Source: Pseudomonadota bacterium (GTDB lineage Bacteria; Pseudomonadota; Gammaproteobacteria; Burkholderiales; Burkholderiaceae_D). Taken from it: a stretch of DNA of 18,809 nt. A program made the translations under genes and the position numbers. The notes under the pieces are model-generated. The model saw nothing but the letters and a program-made list of their open reading frames with translations. It searched no databases and had not been told where the DNA came from. Shown one piece after another: positions 8,029 through 13,518 of this stretch. Position 1 is the first letter of the stretch, and each line of letters begins with the position of its first letter. The stretch spans positions 1 to 18,809 of the forward strand of contig JAEXJM010000001.1 of the NCBI GenBank assembly GCA_023449275.1, read 5' to 3'.

Positions 8029-8475
8029 CTATTGAGGCAATCCGTTTATTTTGCTGCCTGGCTTGATGCCGTTTCTGGCAAACCAGTTTTTGTTCATTTC
8101 AAGTGCATAGCGAATCCATCCCTGACTGCAATGGGATTCCAGTGTAAACGGTTCCATCTCTTCAATATTGATGATCGTTCCGTCCGCGCCGATAAAGGCA
8201 ACCGACAGTGGCAATGGCGTATTCTTCATCCACATACAGGAACGTGCAGGCCGGTCAAAAACGAAAAGCATGCCATTGTTTTCCGGCAGTTTTTTTCGAA
8301 ACATCAATCCACGTTCGCGTTGGGTGTCCGTTGAAGCGACTTCGGCACGGATAATATGTTTCCCTGCTTTAAGGTTTGTGACAGGAAAATGCACTCCGGC
8401 CGAATCAGCCATGGCTGGAGCCGCAAACGGTAACAGACACGTCAATACCAGTATCGATTTTTTCAATTTTCGCAT
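8029..8475 (-). CDS. Secreted DUF192 family protein
   Basis: Small exported protein of the DUF192 family (COG1430), whose biochemical role is not established. A signal peptide is clear: positive start MRKLKKS, hydrophobic core VLTCLLPFA, and an APAMA-DSA cleavage site. The mature part shows the family pattern: E(V)AST..QRERGLMFRKKLP, GMLFVFD, SCMWMKNTPLPLSVAFIGADGTI, and a C-terminal ALEMNKNWFARNGIKPG. I prefer the ATG at 8475 (148 residues) because GGGAAG lies 4 bases before it. An in-frame ATG at 8487 would add four residues but has no ribosome site. A strong terminator for the upstream gene ends only about 37 bases before the ribosome site, leaving little room for a promoter of its own. 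Expression may therefore depend on read-through. Confidence 0.88.
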   Translation of the reverse strand: MRKLKKSILVLTCLLPFAAPAMADSAGVHFPVTNLKAGKHIIRAEVASTDTQRERGLMFRKKLPENNGMLFVFDRPARSCMWMKNTPLPLSVAFIGADGTIINIEEMEPFTLESHCSQGWIRYALEMNKNWFARNGIKPGSKINGLPQ

Positions 8476-8522
8476 TTTTCTTCCCATACGTTCGGAGTGA
8501 CTATGTTACCTCAATTCCAGAT

Positions 8523-8552
8523 AAAAAAAGACGGGGTTCACCCCGTCTTTTT
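8523..8552 (-). terminator. Intrinsic terminator of the Ala/Lys-rich secreted protein gene
   Basis: GACGGGG (8530-8536), loop TTCA, CCCCGTC (8541-8547), with A7 on one side and T5 on the other. On the minus strand a GC-rich 7-pair stem is followed directly by T7. It sits between the Ala/Lys-rich gene (stop at 8571) and the DUF192 start. Confidence 0.9.
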
Positions 8553-8570
8553 CCTTGCGAAAGAAGCTAA

Positions 8571-8828
8571 TTATTTAGCTGGTTTGACAGCAGGCGCTTT
8601 TGCGTCAGCTTTAACTTCGGTTTTGACTTCTTTTTTAACTTCTTTTTTTTCTACTTTTTTAGCCTTTTTAGCTTTTTTTGCTTTTTTAACTGGAGCTGCT
8701 TTTTCAGCGGCAGGAGCTGCTTTTTCGGCGGCTGGAGCTGGAGCTGCTTTTTCAGGAGCGGCAGGAGCAGCGGCAAAAGCTGCAGATGCAAACAGGCCGG
8801 AAACCAGGATAGCAACTAATTTTTTCAT
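8571..8828 (-). CDS. Small secreted Ala/Pro/Lys-rich low-complexity protein (paralogue 1)
   Basis: Protein of 85 residues with a textbook signal peptide, MKKLVAILVSGLFASAAFA, cleaved after AFA. The mature part is low complexity: an Ala/Pro/Glu half with repeated EKAAPA units (residues about 20-48), then a very basic Lys/Ala/Glu/Val half with KKAKKAKKAKK and VEKKEVKKEVK. It is predicted to be exported to the periplasm. A ribosome site GAGGAA (8842-8837) lies 8 bases before the ATG, and a strong terminator follows. The signal peptide is almost the same as in the two genes to the right (9076 and 9669), but the tail is not. The composition resembles acid-shock or histone H1-like tails, which does not prove function. 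It is real by signal peptide, ribosome site and terminator; its role is unknown. Confidence 0.8.
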   Translation of the reverse strand: MKKLVAILVSGLFASAAFAAAPAAPEKAAPAPAAEKAAPAAEKAAPVKKAKKAKKAKKVEKKEVKKEVKTEVKADAKAPAVKPAK

Positions 8829-9021
8829 TTTGAAGATTCCTCGAATATTTAAGAAAAGTACCTTTAACCCCGTATAGGGTTACGATCATTAACGTTCCAG
8901 TTTTCAGGTCGGTTGACACTTTTTTAGCGTTTTAAAAAATATTTTTTCTCCGATTAAAAACTCTCTCATCCACTTAGATCGTAAAAAACTGTACAGTAAA
9001 AAGGATTCCGGCCTTATAAAT

Positions 9022-9047
9022 AAAAAGCGGGACAAATGTCCCGCTTT
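9022..9047 (-). terminator. Intrinsic terminator of the acidic small secreted protein gene
   Basis: GCGGGAC (9027-9033), loop AAAT, GTCCCGC (9038-9044). On the minus strand the 7-pair GC stem is followed by TTTTTA (9026-9022). It lies 29 bases past the stop codon at 9076. Confidence 0.88.
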
Positions 9048-9075
9048 CCTGATGTTTCCTGAAATATCGACAATA

Positions 9076-9285
9076 TCAGTCGTCAGCATCCTGTTCCCCT
9101 TCGGTATCAGCAGGCAGAGTAGAGCCATCGGCCGTCTTTCCTTCATTCACACTATTGTCTGATCCCCTCGTATCCACCTGACTTTCCGAGTCTGCCTGGA
9201 CAACAGACTGACCAACGGCAGGCGAAGCAGCAAACGCGGCAGAGGCAAATAAAGCGGAAAATATAAGGGCGATAATTTTTTTCAT
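9076..9285 (-). CDS. Small secreted acidic protein (paralogue 2 by signal peptide)
   Basis: Protein of 69 residues. The signal peptide MKKIIALIFSALFASAAFA matches that of the neighbouring gene at 8571-8828 at most positions, including the identical FASAAFA cleavage region. The mature part (about 50 residues) is Ser/Asp/Glu/Gly-rich, without Lys clusters, and ends EGEQDADD. It is acidic where its neighbour is strongly basic. It carries its own ribosome site (AGGATT, about 7 bases before the ATG) and terminator. No known domain is recognised, and the mature part is likely disordered. The upstream region carries repeats that may be regulatory. Confidence 0.7.
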   Translation of the reverse strand: MKKIIALIFSALFASAAFAASPAVGQSVVQADSESQVDTRGSDNSVNEGKTADGSTLPADTEGEQDADD

Positions 9286-9311
9286 GGTTTGAATCCTGTT
9301 TTCAGTTGAAT

Positions 9312-9330
9312 AAAAAGATCCGGCTGGATC
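9312..9330 (-). terminator. Weak terminator-like hairpin in the leader of the acidic small gene
   Basis: On the minus strand GATCC, loop AGCC, GGATC (9330-9317), followed by TTTTTA (9316-9311). It lies 26 bases before the start codon at 9285. The stem is only 5 pairs, so function is uncertain. It resembles the stronger hairpin in the leader of the next gene. Confidence 0.35.
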
Positions 9331-9353
9331 ACGCCTATTAACGTGGAAACCAT

Positions 9354-9400
9354 GTCATCAGATGACCGTCTTGCGCAAAAGAAAAGTAACATTTGTAACA
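9354..9400. promoter_or_regulatory. Candidate regulator-binding cluster upstream of the acidic small gene
   Basis: A 13-base palindrome GTCATC-A-GATGAC (9354-9366) lies close to two direct copies of GTAACA, 9 bases apart (9386-9391 and 9395-9400). Short direct repeats with about one helical turn of spacing are typical of OmpR/PhoB-type binding sites. That assignment is inference only. Confidence 0.3.
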
Positions 9401-9623
9401 AAGTTCTTTTATTCAACTTTTGTTTTTCTATAAAATCCCGCTTTTTCCCAGATTGATCTTGTCCTTGCAATATTAATTGCTTTTTTTCAATAAATAAAAG
9501 ATATTCAGTGCATCTTTCAAAACAATCATGAAAACCGGAAAACTCAATATGAAAACAGAAAAGAATTCGCTACATATTCCTGAAAAATAAACCCATAAAA
9601 TTTTCTGCGAATAAATTTCCCAT

Positions 9624-9655
9624 AAAAAAAGGTGAGCTTTTTATCTCACCTTTTT
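9624..9655 (-). terminator. Intrinsic terminator of the third small gene
   Basis: GGTGAG (9631-9636) and CTCACC (9645-9650) pair across an 8-base loop, extended by A-run/T-run pairing. On the minus strand T7 follows (9630-9624). It lies 14 bases past the stop codon at 9669. Confidence 0.85.
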
Positions 9656-9668
9656 CCATCGATAAAAA

Positions 9669-9867
9669 TCATTTTTTCACTGATACTTTTTCAGCAATGG
9701 CTGCCCTGGCAGCTGCTGGAGCAGCCGGAGTTACCTTTTCCGTTTTCACAGGAGCTTTTTCTGCTTTCGCCGGAACGACCGGTGCTTTTTTCACCCGCAG
9801 ATGCGGCTGCAAAAGCGACAGAAGCAAATAAACCCGAAATCGGAACAGCAATGCCTTTCTTCATCAT
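9669..9867 (-). pseudogene. Frameshifted third small secreted protein gene (paralogue 3)
   Basis: From the ATG at 9867 (ribosome site AAGGA, 5-8 bases upstream) the minus strand reads MMKKGIAVPISGLFASVAFA, clearly the same signal peptide as in the genes at 9076 and 8571. In that frame the tail becomes a Ser/Cys/Gly-rich sequence unlike the neighbours. The +1 frame continues as an Ala/Pro/Lys/Val-rich tail (KKAPVVPAKAEKAPVKTEK, ending AEKVSVKK) and stops at 9669, just before the terminator. Both halves match the 8571 gene in style, so the intact gene would be one frame of about 65 residues. The frames meet at a run of six A on the coding strand (9791-9786). One A fewer restores the reading frame. 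This may be a true pseudogene, a slippage-variable gene or a sequencing error. Confidence 0.72.
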
Positions 9868-9888
9868 CAAGTTCCTTTATGACTTATT

Positions 9889-9915
9889 AAAAAATGCAAT
9901 CCGACCGGATTGCAT
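9889..9915 (-). terminator. Strong terminator hairpin in the leader of the third small gene
   Basis: ATGCAATCC (9894-9902) and GGATTGCAT (9907-9915) form a perfect 9-pair stem with a 4-base loop, followed on the minus strand by T5 (9893-9889). It is downstream of the flavin reductase stop (10041) and of a candidate promoter (9952-9979), and only 21 bases before the start of the third small gene. It is therefore either the reductase terminator or an attenuator. Confidence 0.8.
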
Positions 9916-9951
9916 CTTCCAACGAACCCGACAGTTATCAAGCTGCCCCCA

Positions 9952-9979
9952 TTTATAAAGAAAAATGCAAGAATTGCAA
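9952..9979 (-). promoter_or_regulatory. Candidate sigma-70 promoter for the third small gene
   Basis: Minus strand TTGCAA (9979-9974), a 16-base spacer, then TATAAA (9957-9952). The expected RNA start is near 9945, giving a leader of about 78 bases that contains the hairpin at 9889-9915. Confidence 0.45.
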
Positions 9980-10040
9980 CAATCATCGCTCATCACACCT
10001 TCATCTTCTTTCAACAGCGCCCTTCTTTCATTATTTTTCT

Positions 10041-11138
10041 TTACTCTCTCAAAGTAGGATAATCTGTATAACCTTTTGATCCTTCAGTATAAAAGGTCGC
10101 TCTGTCTGGCACGTTATATGGGCCACCCTGACGAATCCGTTCCACCAGATCAGGATTGGCGATAAATGGCCTGCCAAATGCGATAGCATCCGCCAAACCA
10201 CTCTGCACGGCAGCTTCGGCTTTTTCAGCAGTATATTCACCTGCATAAATCAGCGTTCCGGAATACGCTTGCCTGAGTTTTTTCTTGAATGTATCCGTAA
10301 GCTGAATGCCACCTACCCAGCTGGGTTCGGCAACACTGAGATAAGCAATACCCCGTTTGTTGAATTCATCCGCGAGATACAGAGCCATCTGTTCGGGTTC
10401 GGCATCTGCGATACCATTGATATTGAAGTAAGGTGAAATCCGGACACCCAGCTTTTCCTTATCCACGACTTCCAGCATGGCATCCAGAACTTCAAGAGTC
10501 AGTCTCGCACGATTGACGAGCGATCCACCATATCGGTCAATACGTTTGTTGGTATTGGTCGCCTGGAATTGCTGGAGAAGATATCCATTGGCGGCATGCT
10601 CCTCCACAAAATCAAAACCTGCCCGGACAGCACGGCCAGCCGAGTTTTTATACTGTTCGACAATCTGCCTGATTTCTTCGACAGTCAATGCCCGCGGGAT
10701 ATCGCAAGGCACGAATTTGTGTTGTCCATCCCTGATGATATTGCATTTGGCACCCTCGGCAGCAATAGCTGATGGGGCGACAGGCGGCTGTCCGTCTGGC
10801 TGAAAATAGGAATGTGACATACGACCCACATGCCATAACTGTGCAGACATCCTGCCTCCCTTGGCATGAACGGCATCCACGACCTTTTTCCATCCAGCTT
10901 CCTGTGCATCCGTATACATTCCAGCCGAACCGGCATACCCCTGTCCGGAACGTGAAATCTGTGTCGCTTCAGAGATGATCAGTCCGGCTGTCGCCCGTTG
11001 TGCATAATATTCGGCATTCAATTCAGTGGGAACATTGTCCGGTTCAGCTGTACGACAACGTGTCAAGGGTGCCATTACAACCCTGTTTGCCAATCTGGTA
11101 TCGCCGACCTTCACTGGCGTCAATAATTTCAGATCCAT
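10041..11138 (-). CDS. Old Yellow Enzyme family NADH:flavin oxidoreductase (N-ethylmaleimide reductase-like)
   Basis: FMN-dependent ene-reductase, predicted cytoplasmic, that reduces activated C=C bonds or nitro compounds using NAD(P)H. At 365 residues it has the length of the NemA/OYE class. Visible elements: N-terminal strand with NRVVMAPLTRCR (18-29; Thr26 near the flavin), AQLWHVGR (99-106), the substrate-binding His181/Asn184 pair and Tyr186 in EEHAANGYLLQQF, Arg233 in GVRISP, and the phosphate-binding AFGRPFIANPDL (320-331). The C-terminus KGYTDYP is typical. The residue before the active His is Glu instead of the usual hydrophobic residue, which is slightly unusual. A strong ribosome site (AAGGAGA, 5 bases before the ATG) fixes the start. 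NemA-like is the best call, but natural substrates in this family are poorly defined. There is no adjacent TetR regulator. Confidence 0.93.
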   Translation of the reverse strand: MDLKLLTPVKVGDTRLANRVVMAPLTRCRTAEPDNVPTELNAEYYAQRATAGLIISEATQISRSGQGYAGSAGMYTDAQEAGWKKVVDAVHAKGGRMSAQLWHVGRMSHSYFQPDGQPPVAPSAIAAEGAKCNIIRDGQHKFVPCDIPRALTVEEIRQIVEQYKNSAGRAVRAGFDFVEEHAANGYLLQQFQATNTNKRIDRYGGSLVNRARLTLEVLDAMLEVVDKEKLGVRISPYFNINGIADAEPEQMALYLADEFNKRGIAYLSVAEPSWVGGIQLTDTFKKKLRQAYSGTLIYAGEYTAEKAEAAVQSGLADAIAFGRPFIANPDLVERIRQGGPYNVPDRATFYTEGSKGYTDYPTLRE

Positions 11139-11461
11139 TGGATTCTCCTTTTCAAGCCATTAAAACGGGCATGCATTTTTAAAAATAATATCCTGAATTC
11201 AAACTCAACCCTCGCCTGAGTGATTTGCGTTATTCCTGTCCTTATTGTCGGTTATCCTGTCCACGGTCATGTTGATGATTTTAATCAGTGGAACGTTTTT
11301 TCTCCATTGCTGATAAAGAATAAAGAAAATACCTGACACAAAGGTTCGTTTTGTTCCCTTCATAGAGGTTCAGGACATAAAGTACCCTGAACGGCAGTAT
11401 TGCCCGAGCTTTTTATACAGTAAAATCCGGATACATAAACCAACTCCGTTTCTGTTCTGAT
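11139..11461. other. Divergent intergenic region between the flavin reductase and the hydrolase
   Basis: No gene seen in these 323 bases. It should hold both promoters. It contains two TCCTGTCC copies exactly 21 bases apart (11234 and 11255), a 7-pair inverted repeat (11368-11392), and a possible rightward promoter TATTGC-N17-TAAAAT ending about 35 bases before the hydrolase ATG. Confidence 0.5.
11368..11392. repeat. Inverted repeat GTTCAGG / CCTGAAC
   Basis: Perfect 7-base arms (11368-11374 and 11386-11392), separated by 11 bases. The centre-to-centre distance is 18 bases, under two helical turns. The position upstream of the hydrolase promoter suggests an operator for a dimeric regulator. 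No T-run follows, so it is not a terminator. Confidence 0.4.
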
Positions 11462-11971
11462 ATGAAACCATTGATCCATTTCGTACACGGCAAGGAAAGT
11501 GGTCCCTGGGGCACCAAAATCCGGTATCTGGCCGAAATTGCCCGACAAAAAGGCTTTGACATCGAAAGCCTCGACTATTCATCGACATTCGATCCCGCAG
11601 TTCGTGCCCAGATGCTGATTGCATCCTGCACAAAACGACCCGCCAGCTATCTGGTAGGTTCGAGTATGGGTGGCTGGGTCGCCATGACCGCGAGTGCCAC
11701 CATTCCTGTCAAGGGTTTGTTTCTGCTGGCACCAGCCATCAATATGCCTGACTATCCTCCCCATCAATTGGGATGCGAGGGAAGTGCCATTGAAATTGTT
11801 CATGGCTGGAAAGACAGCCTTATTCCCGTTGAAAACGTCATCCGCTTCAGCCAGAAACAGCAATGTACCCTTCATCTGCTTGATGATGAACACCGGCTCA
11901 AAAACCGTCTCGATCAGGTTGGCGATTGTCTGAAATCTTTTCTCGACAGAATGGAAAACGACCGAAACTGA
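11462..11971 (+). CDS. Small alpha/beta hydrolase, YqiA/YcfP-like
   Basis: Predicted cytoplasmic serine hydrolase (esterase-like) of 169 residues, short for the fold, as in the YqiA/YcfP group. It starts with FVHGKESGPWGTKIR (oxyanion-side HG motif). The catalytic triad is readable: Ser68 in the nucleophile elbow GSSMGG, Asp118 in VHGWKDSLIP, and His144 in LLDDEHRLKNR. There is no signal peptide or lid domain. No Shine-Dalgarno precedes the ATG at 11462, but the first strand (IHFVHG) needs this start. It stands alone between a divergent flavin reductase and a convergent membrane protein gene. The substrate is unknown. Confidence 0.88.
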   Translation: MKPLIHFVHGKESGPWGTKIRYLAEIARQKGFDIESLDYSSTFDPAVRAQMLIASCTKRPASYLVGSSMGGWVAMTASATIPVKGLFLLAPAINMPDYPPHQLGCEGSAIEIVHGWKDSLIPVENVIRFSQKQQCTLHLLDDEHRLKNRLDQVGDCLKSFLDRMENDRN

Positions 11972-12014
11972 AAGGAATCTGTCAAAACGAAGATATCGGG
12001 AAAGGTGAAAGTTC

Positions 12015-12335
12015 CTATTTCTTCTTGATCGGCAATTCGTCCTGTGAACCATGCACAACAGGACGGCACGTTATATAAATCAGGGCAATGATGGAAATCA
12101 CGAAAATGGCCCACAGCGACACGACCGCCAGCGTTGAAGGTGGCTCCATTTCCGGAGGAGGAAAAGATGCGAATGAGGCGTATATGAGAAACTGTGCCGG
12201 AAATACTCCGAGCATAAACCCCAGCATATGAGCGATTACCGGACGGGTTCCCTTTTTGATATTGTGCTGATAAAGGCGGTACCATCCGAATGCAAAAACA
12301 AGGCCTGCGATAACAAAAATAACAATAGTGGTCAT
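12015..12335 (-). CDS. Small membrane protein of unknown function, three predicted TM helices
   Basis: Protein of 106 residues that I do not recognise. Hydrophobic segments lie at about residues 3-19, 35-56 and 68-90. A basic loop follows the first (YQHNIKKGTRP), a Pro/Glu loop separates the second and third (PPPEMEPPS), and the tail ends LPIKKK. It is predicted to sit in the inner membrane. A ribosome site (AGGAAT, 6-8 bases upstream) supports the ATG at 12335. It is convergent with the hydrolase at 11462, with 43 bases between stops and no obvious terminator. Coding character and a plausible topology make it likely real. Confidence 0.7.
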   Translation of the reverse strand: MTTIVIFVIAGLVFAFGWYRLYQHNIKKGTRPVIAHMLGFMLGVFPAQFLIYASFASFPPPEMEPPSTLAVVSLWAIFVISIIALIYITCRPVVHGSQDELPIKKK

Positions 12336-12645
12336 AGTTCTATTCCTGTCCTTGGCTCATCAATAATCGTCTCATGCGAATATAACCAAAATTCGTCAGA
12401 TTTTGAAGCATTTCCCCTCTGGAAAAGCGCAATTTGACACTCAGTCAAAAACGGATTCTGAAAAACAGGTTCTTGCTATATGTGTATCTCCAGAAAACGT
12501 ATTGAGAAAATCTGTTTGAAAGACAAACTTGAATCTTATTCCTGACTTTCCGACAGATTATGCAGAATGCCGCAAGAAAGACCCCTTTCCAGTGAAAAAG
12601 GTCTGCCAAACCGTCAAGCAGGCAAAGAGTCATTGCATGGAAATG
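12336..12645. other. 310-base gap without a gene
   Basis: No convincing open frame. It should contain the promoter of the small membrane protein gene (leftward) and the end of the frameshifted secreted-protein transcript. A weak terminator-like hairpin is seen at 12574-12603. The rest is AT-rich and featureless to me. Confidence 0.5.
12574..12603 (-). terminator. Weak terminator-like hairpin after the frameshifted secreted-protein gene
   Basis: On the minus strand GACCTTTTT (12603-12595) can pair with AAAGGGGTC (12588-12580), using two G-U pairs, around a 6-base loop, followed by TTTCTT. It lies about 43 bases past the stop codon at 12646. It is plausible but weak. Confidence 0.4.
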
Positions 12646-13276
12646 TTACTTCACTCCAACCGCTTTTACCTCAAGCATGGGTGACAGCAGGCAGGTGAAA
12701 TCGACAGCTTTCATATCCAGACCCCCAGTTTTATAAAAAGATGTCCCTGTTACGACTATGTCATATCTTTTTGCCTTAACCCCTGCGATGGAAATGCCGG
12801 GACGGTATTTCGGACTCCCCCAGGATACTTCAGTCACGACAGAATAGTTGCCATGATCACAATCCCGTCGTCTGATGTTTGCGCAAACTGCCTCAAGACA
12901 GGTTTTTCCAGCCATGTCCGTCCCTTCCCTGGTATGGATACCCGGTTTGAACTGTTCCGGCACTTGGCAAGTGCCAGTAATTCCCTTCAGGACTCATTGA
13001 CGCAGGTTCATATTTGCCTGCTCCGTCACGTTGGTGACATTCGACAAGCTGTGGGTTCATTCCGCCTATGGCAATAAACGTAACATCCGGATGACTTGAT
13101 CGAACCCGTTCGACATAACGTGAATCAATGACGAAAGGGACAGATTTCCCTCTTGCCCGTTTTGCACATAACCTTTCTCCGGCAGGATCATTACCGATTG
13201 CAGAACTGGACATCATTCCAGCATGAATAGTGCCTGCCGACACGGCCAGTCCCAGAAAAACCAGAAATTTTTTCAT
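12646..13276 (-). pseudogene. Secreted protein gene broken by a +1-base frameshift
   Basis: The gene starts at 13276 with a good ribosome site (GAGGGA, 5 bases upstream) and a signal peptide, MKKFLVFLGLAVSAGTIHA. The first frame runs through GERLCAKRARG, RYVERVRSSHPDVTFIAIGG and SPEGNYWHLP, then into an unrelated short tail and a stop at 12893. The shifted frame opens at about 12990 and continues PEQFKPGIHTREGTDMAGKT, CLEAVCANIRRRDC and DFTCLLSPMLEVKAVGVK to a stop at 12646. The two halves fit one exported Cys-containing protein of about 210 residues. Removing one A near 12970 joins WHLP to VPEQFKPG. A separate second gene could start at a GTG (12963), but it would have no ribosome site. The frames meet exactly on a 17-base palindrome. 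I do not recognise the family. Confidence 0.7.
12959..12975. repeat. Perfect 17-base palindrome at the frameshift junction
   Basis: GGCACTTG (12959-12966), one central base, then CAAGTGCC (12968-12975). The arms are perfect. It lies inside the reading frame where the two halves of the secreted-protein gene lose register. Confidence 0.85.
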
Positions 13277-13382
13277 TTACATCCCTCATGAGAAAAATAT
13301 GTCCAAAGCGCAAAACCGGACGGAAATATCTCTGGTGCCAGTAAAAGAACCGTATCGAAACGGTCTGGATCATTCAGGTCAT

Positions 13383-13416
13383 AAAAAAGGGGCTACGTTT
13401 TTACGTAACCCCTTTG
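13383..13416 (-). terminator. Intrinsic terminator of the tRNA and macromolecular synthesis block
   Basis: On the minus strand GGGG-T-TACGT pairs with ACGTA-G-CCCC (one mismatch) around an A-rich loop, followed by T6 (13388-13383). It lies just past the tRNA 3' end at 13424. Confidence 0.88.
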
Positions 13417-13423
13417 AAGTGTT

Positions 13424-13500
13424 TGGTGGGCCCACCAGGACTTGAACCCGGGACCAAAGGATTATGAGTCCTCTGCTCTAACCAACTGAGCTATAGGCCC
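13424..13500 (-). tRNA. tRNA with CAT anticodon, probably tRNA-Ile2 (lysidine-modified)
   Basis: A 77-base cloverleaf with encoded CCA. The acceptor pairs GGGCCTA with TGGGCCC. The D arm is GCTC..GAGC, the anticodon stem GAGGA/TCCTT, and the loop CTCATAA gives anticodon CAT. The T arm is CCGGG-TTCAAGT-CCTGG and the discriminator is A. A CAT anticodon fits elongator Met, initiator Met or Ile2. Initiator is unlikely because base pair 1-72 is G-C and the three G-C pairs below the anticodon are missing. The C4-G69 and C5-G68 acceptor pairs, known TilS recognition features in E. coli Ile2, favour tRNA-Ile2, read as LAU after modification. It lies 18 bases past the rpoD stop, so it may be cut from the rpoD transcript. 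Confidence 0.9.
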
Positions 13501-13518
13501 TTCTGAAATGACAATTTT

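Larger units (their letters stand above)
9286..9623. other. AT-rich gap with repeats upstream of the acidic small gene
   Basis: No gene seen. It contains a short hairpin with a T-run (9312-9330), the palindrome GTCATC-A-GATGAC (9354-9366) and a tandem GTAACA repeat (9386-9400), all within about 115 bases of the start at 9285. The part from about 9430 to 9620 is AT-rich and featureless. Confidence 0.55.

Noticed and set aside
8497..8877. Plus-strand frame rich in Ala/Phe/Thr over the small Ala/Lys-rich gene
   Set aside because: Reverse complement of the low-complexity repeats of the minus-strand gene, and it runs through that gene's terminator.
8913..8941. TTGACA with A/T-rich sequence downstream on the plus strand, promoter-like
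   Set aside because: No acceptable -10 at normal spacing, and it would transcribe into the terminator of the acidic small gene with nothing to express.
12341..12353. 13-base match between the leader of the small membrane protein gene and 11231-11243
   Set aside because: A match of this length is expected by chance a few times in a window of this size, and one copy overlaps a ribosome site.
12445..12633. Minus-strand frame of 62 codons in the gap after the frameshifted gene
   Set aside because: No ribosome site, overlaps a terminator-like hairpin, and has an odd composition.
7588..13423. Whole accessory stretch as a mobile island or defence locus
   Set aside because: No integrase, transposase, terminal repeats, toxin-antitoxin pair or nuclease seen. 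The tRNA at 13424 has no second copy of its end in the window to suggest integration.
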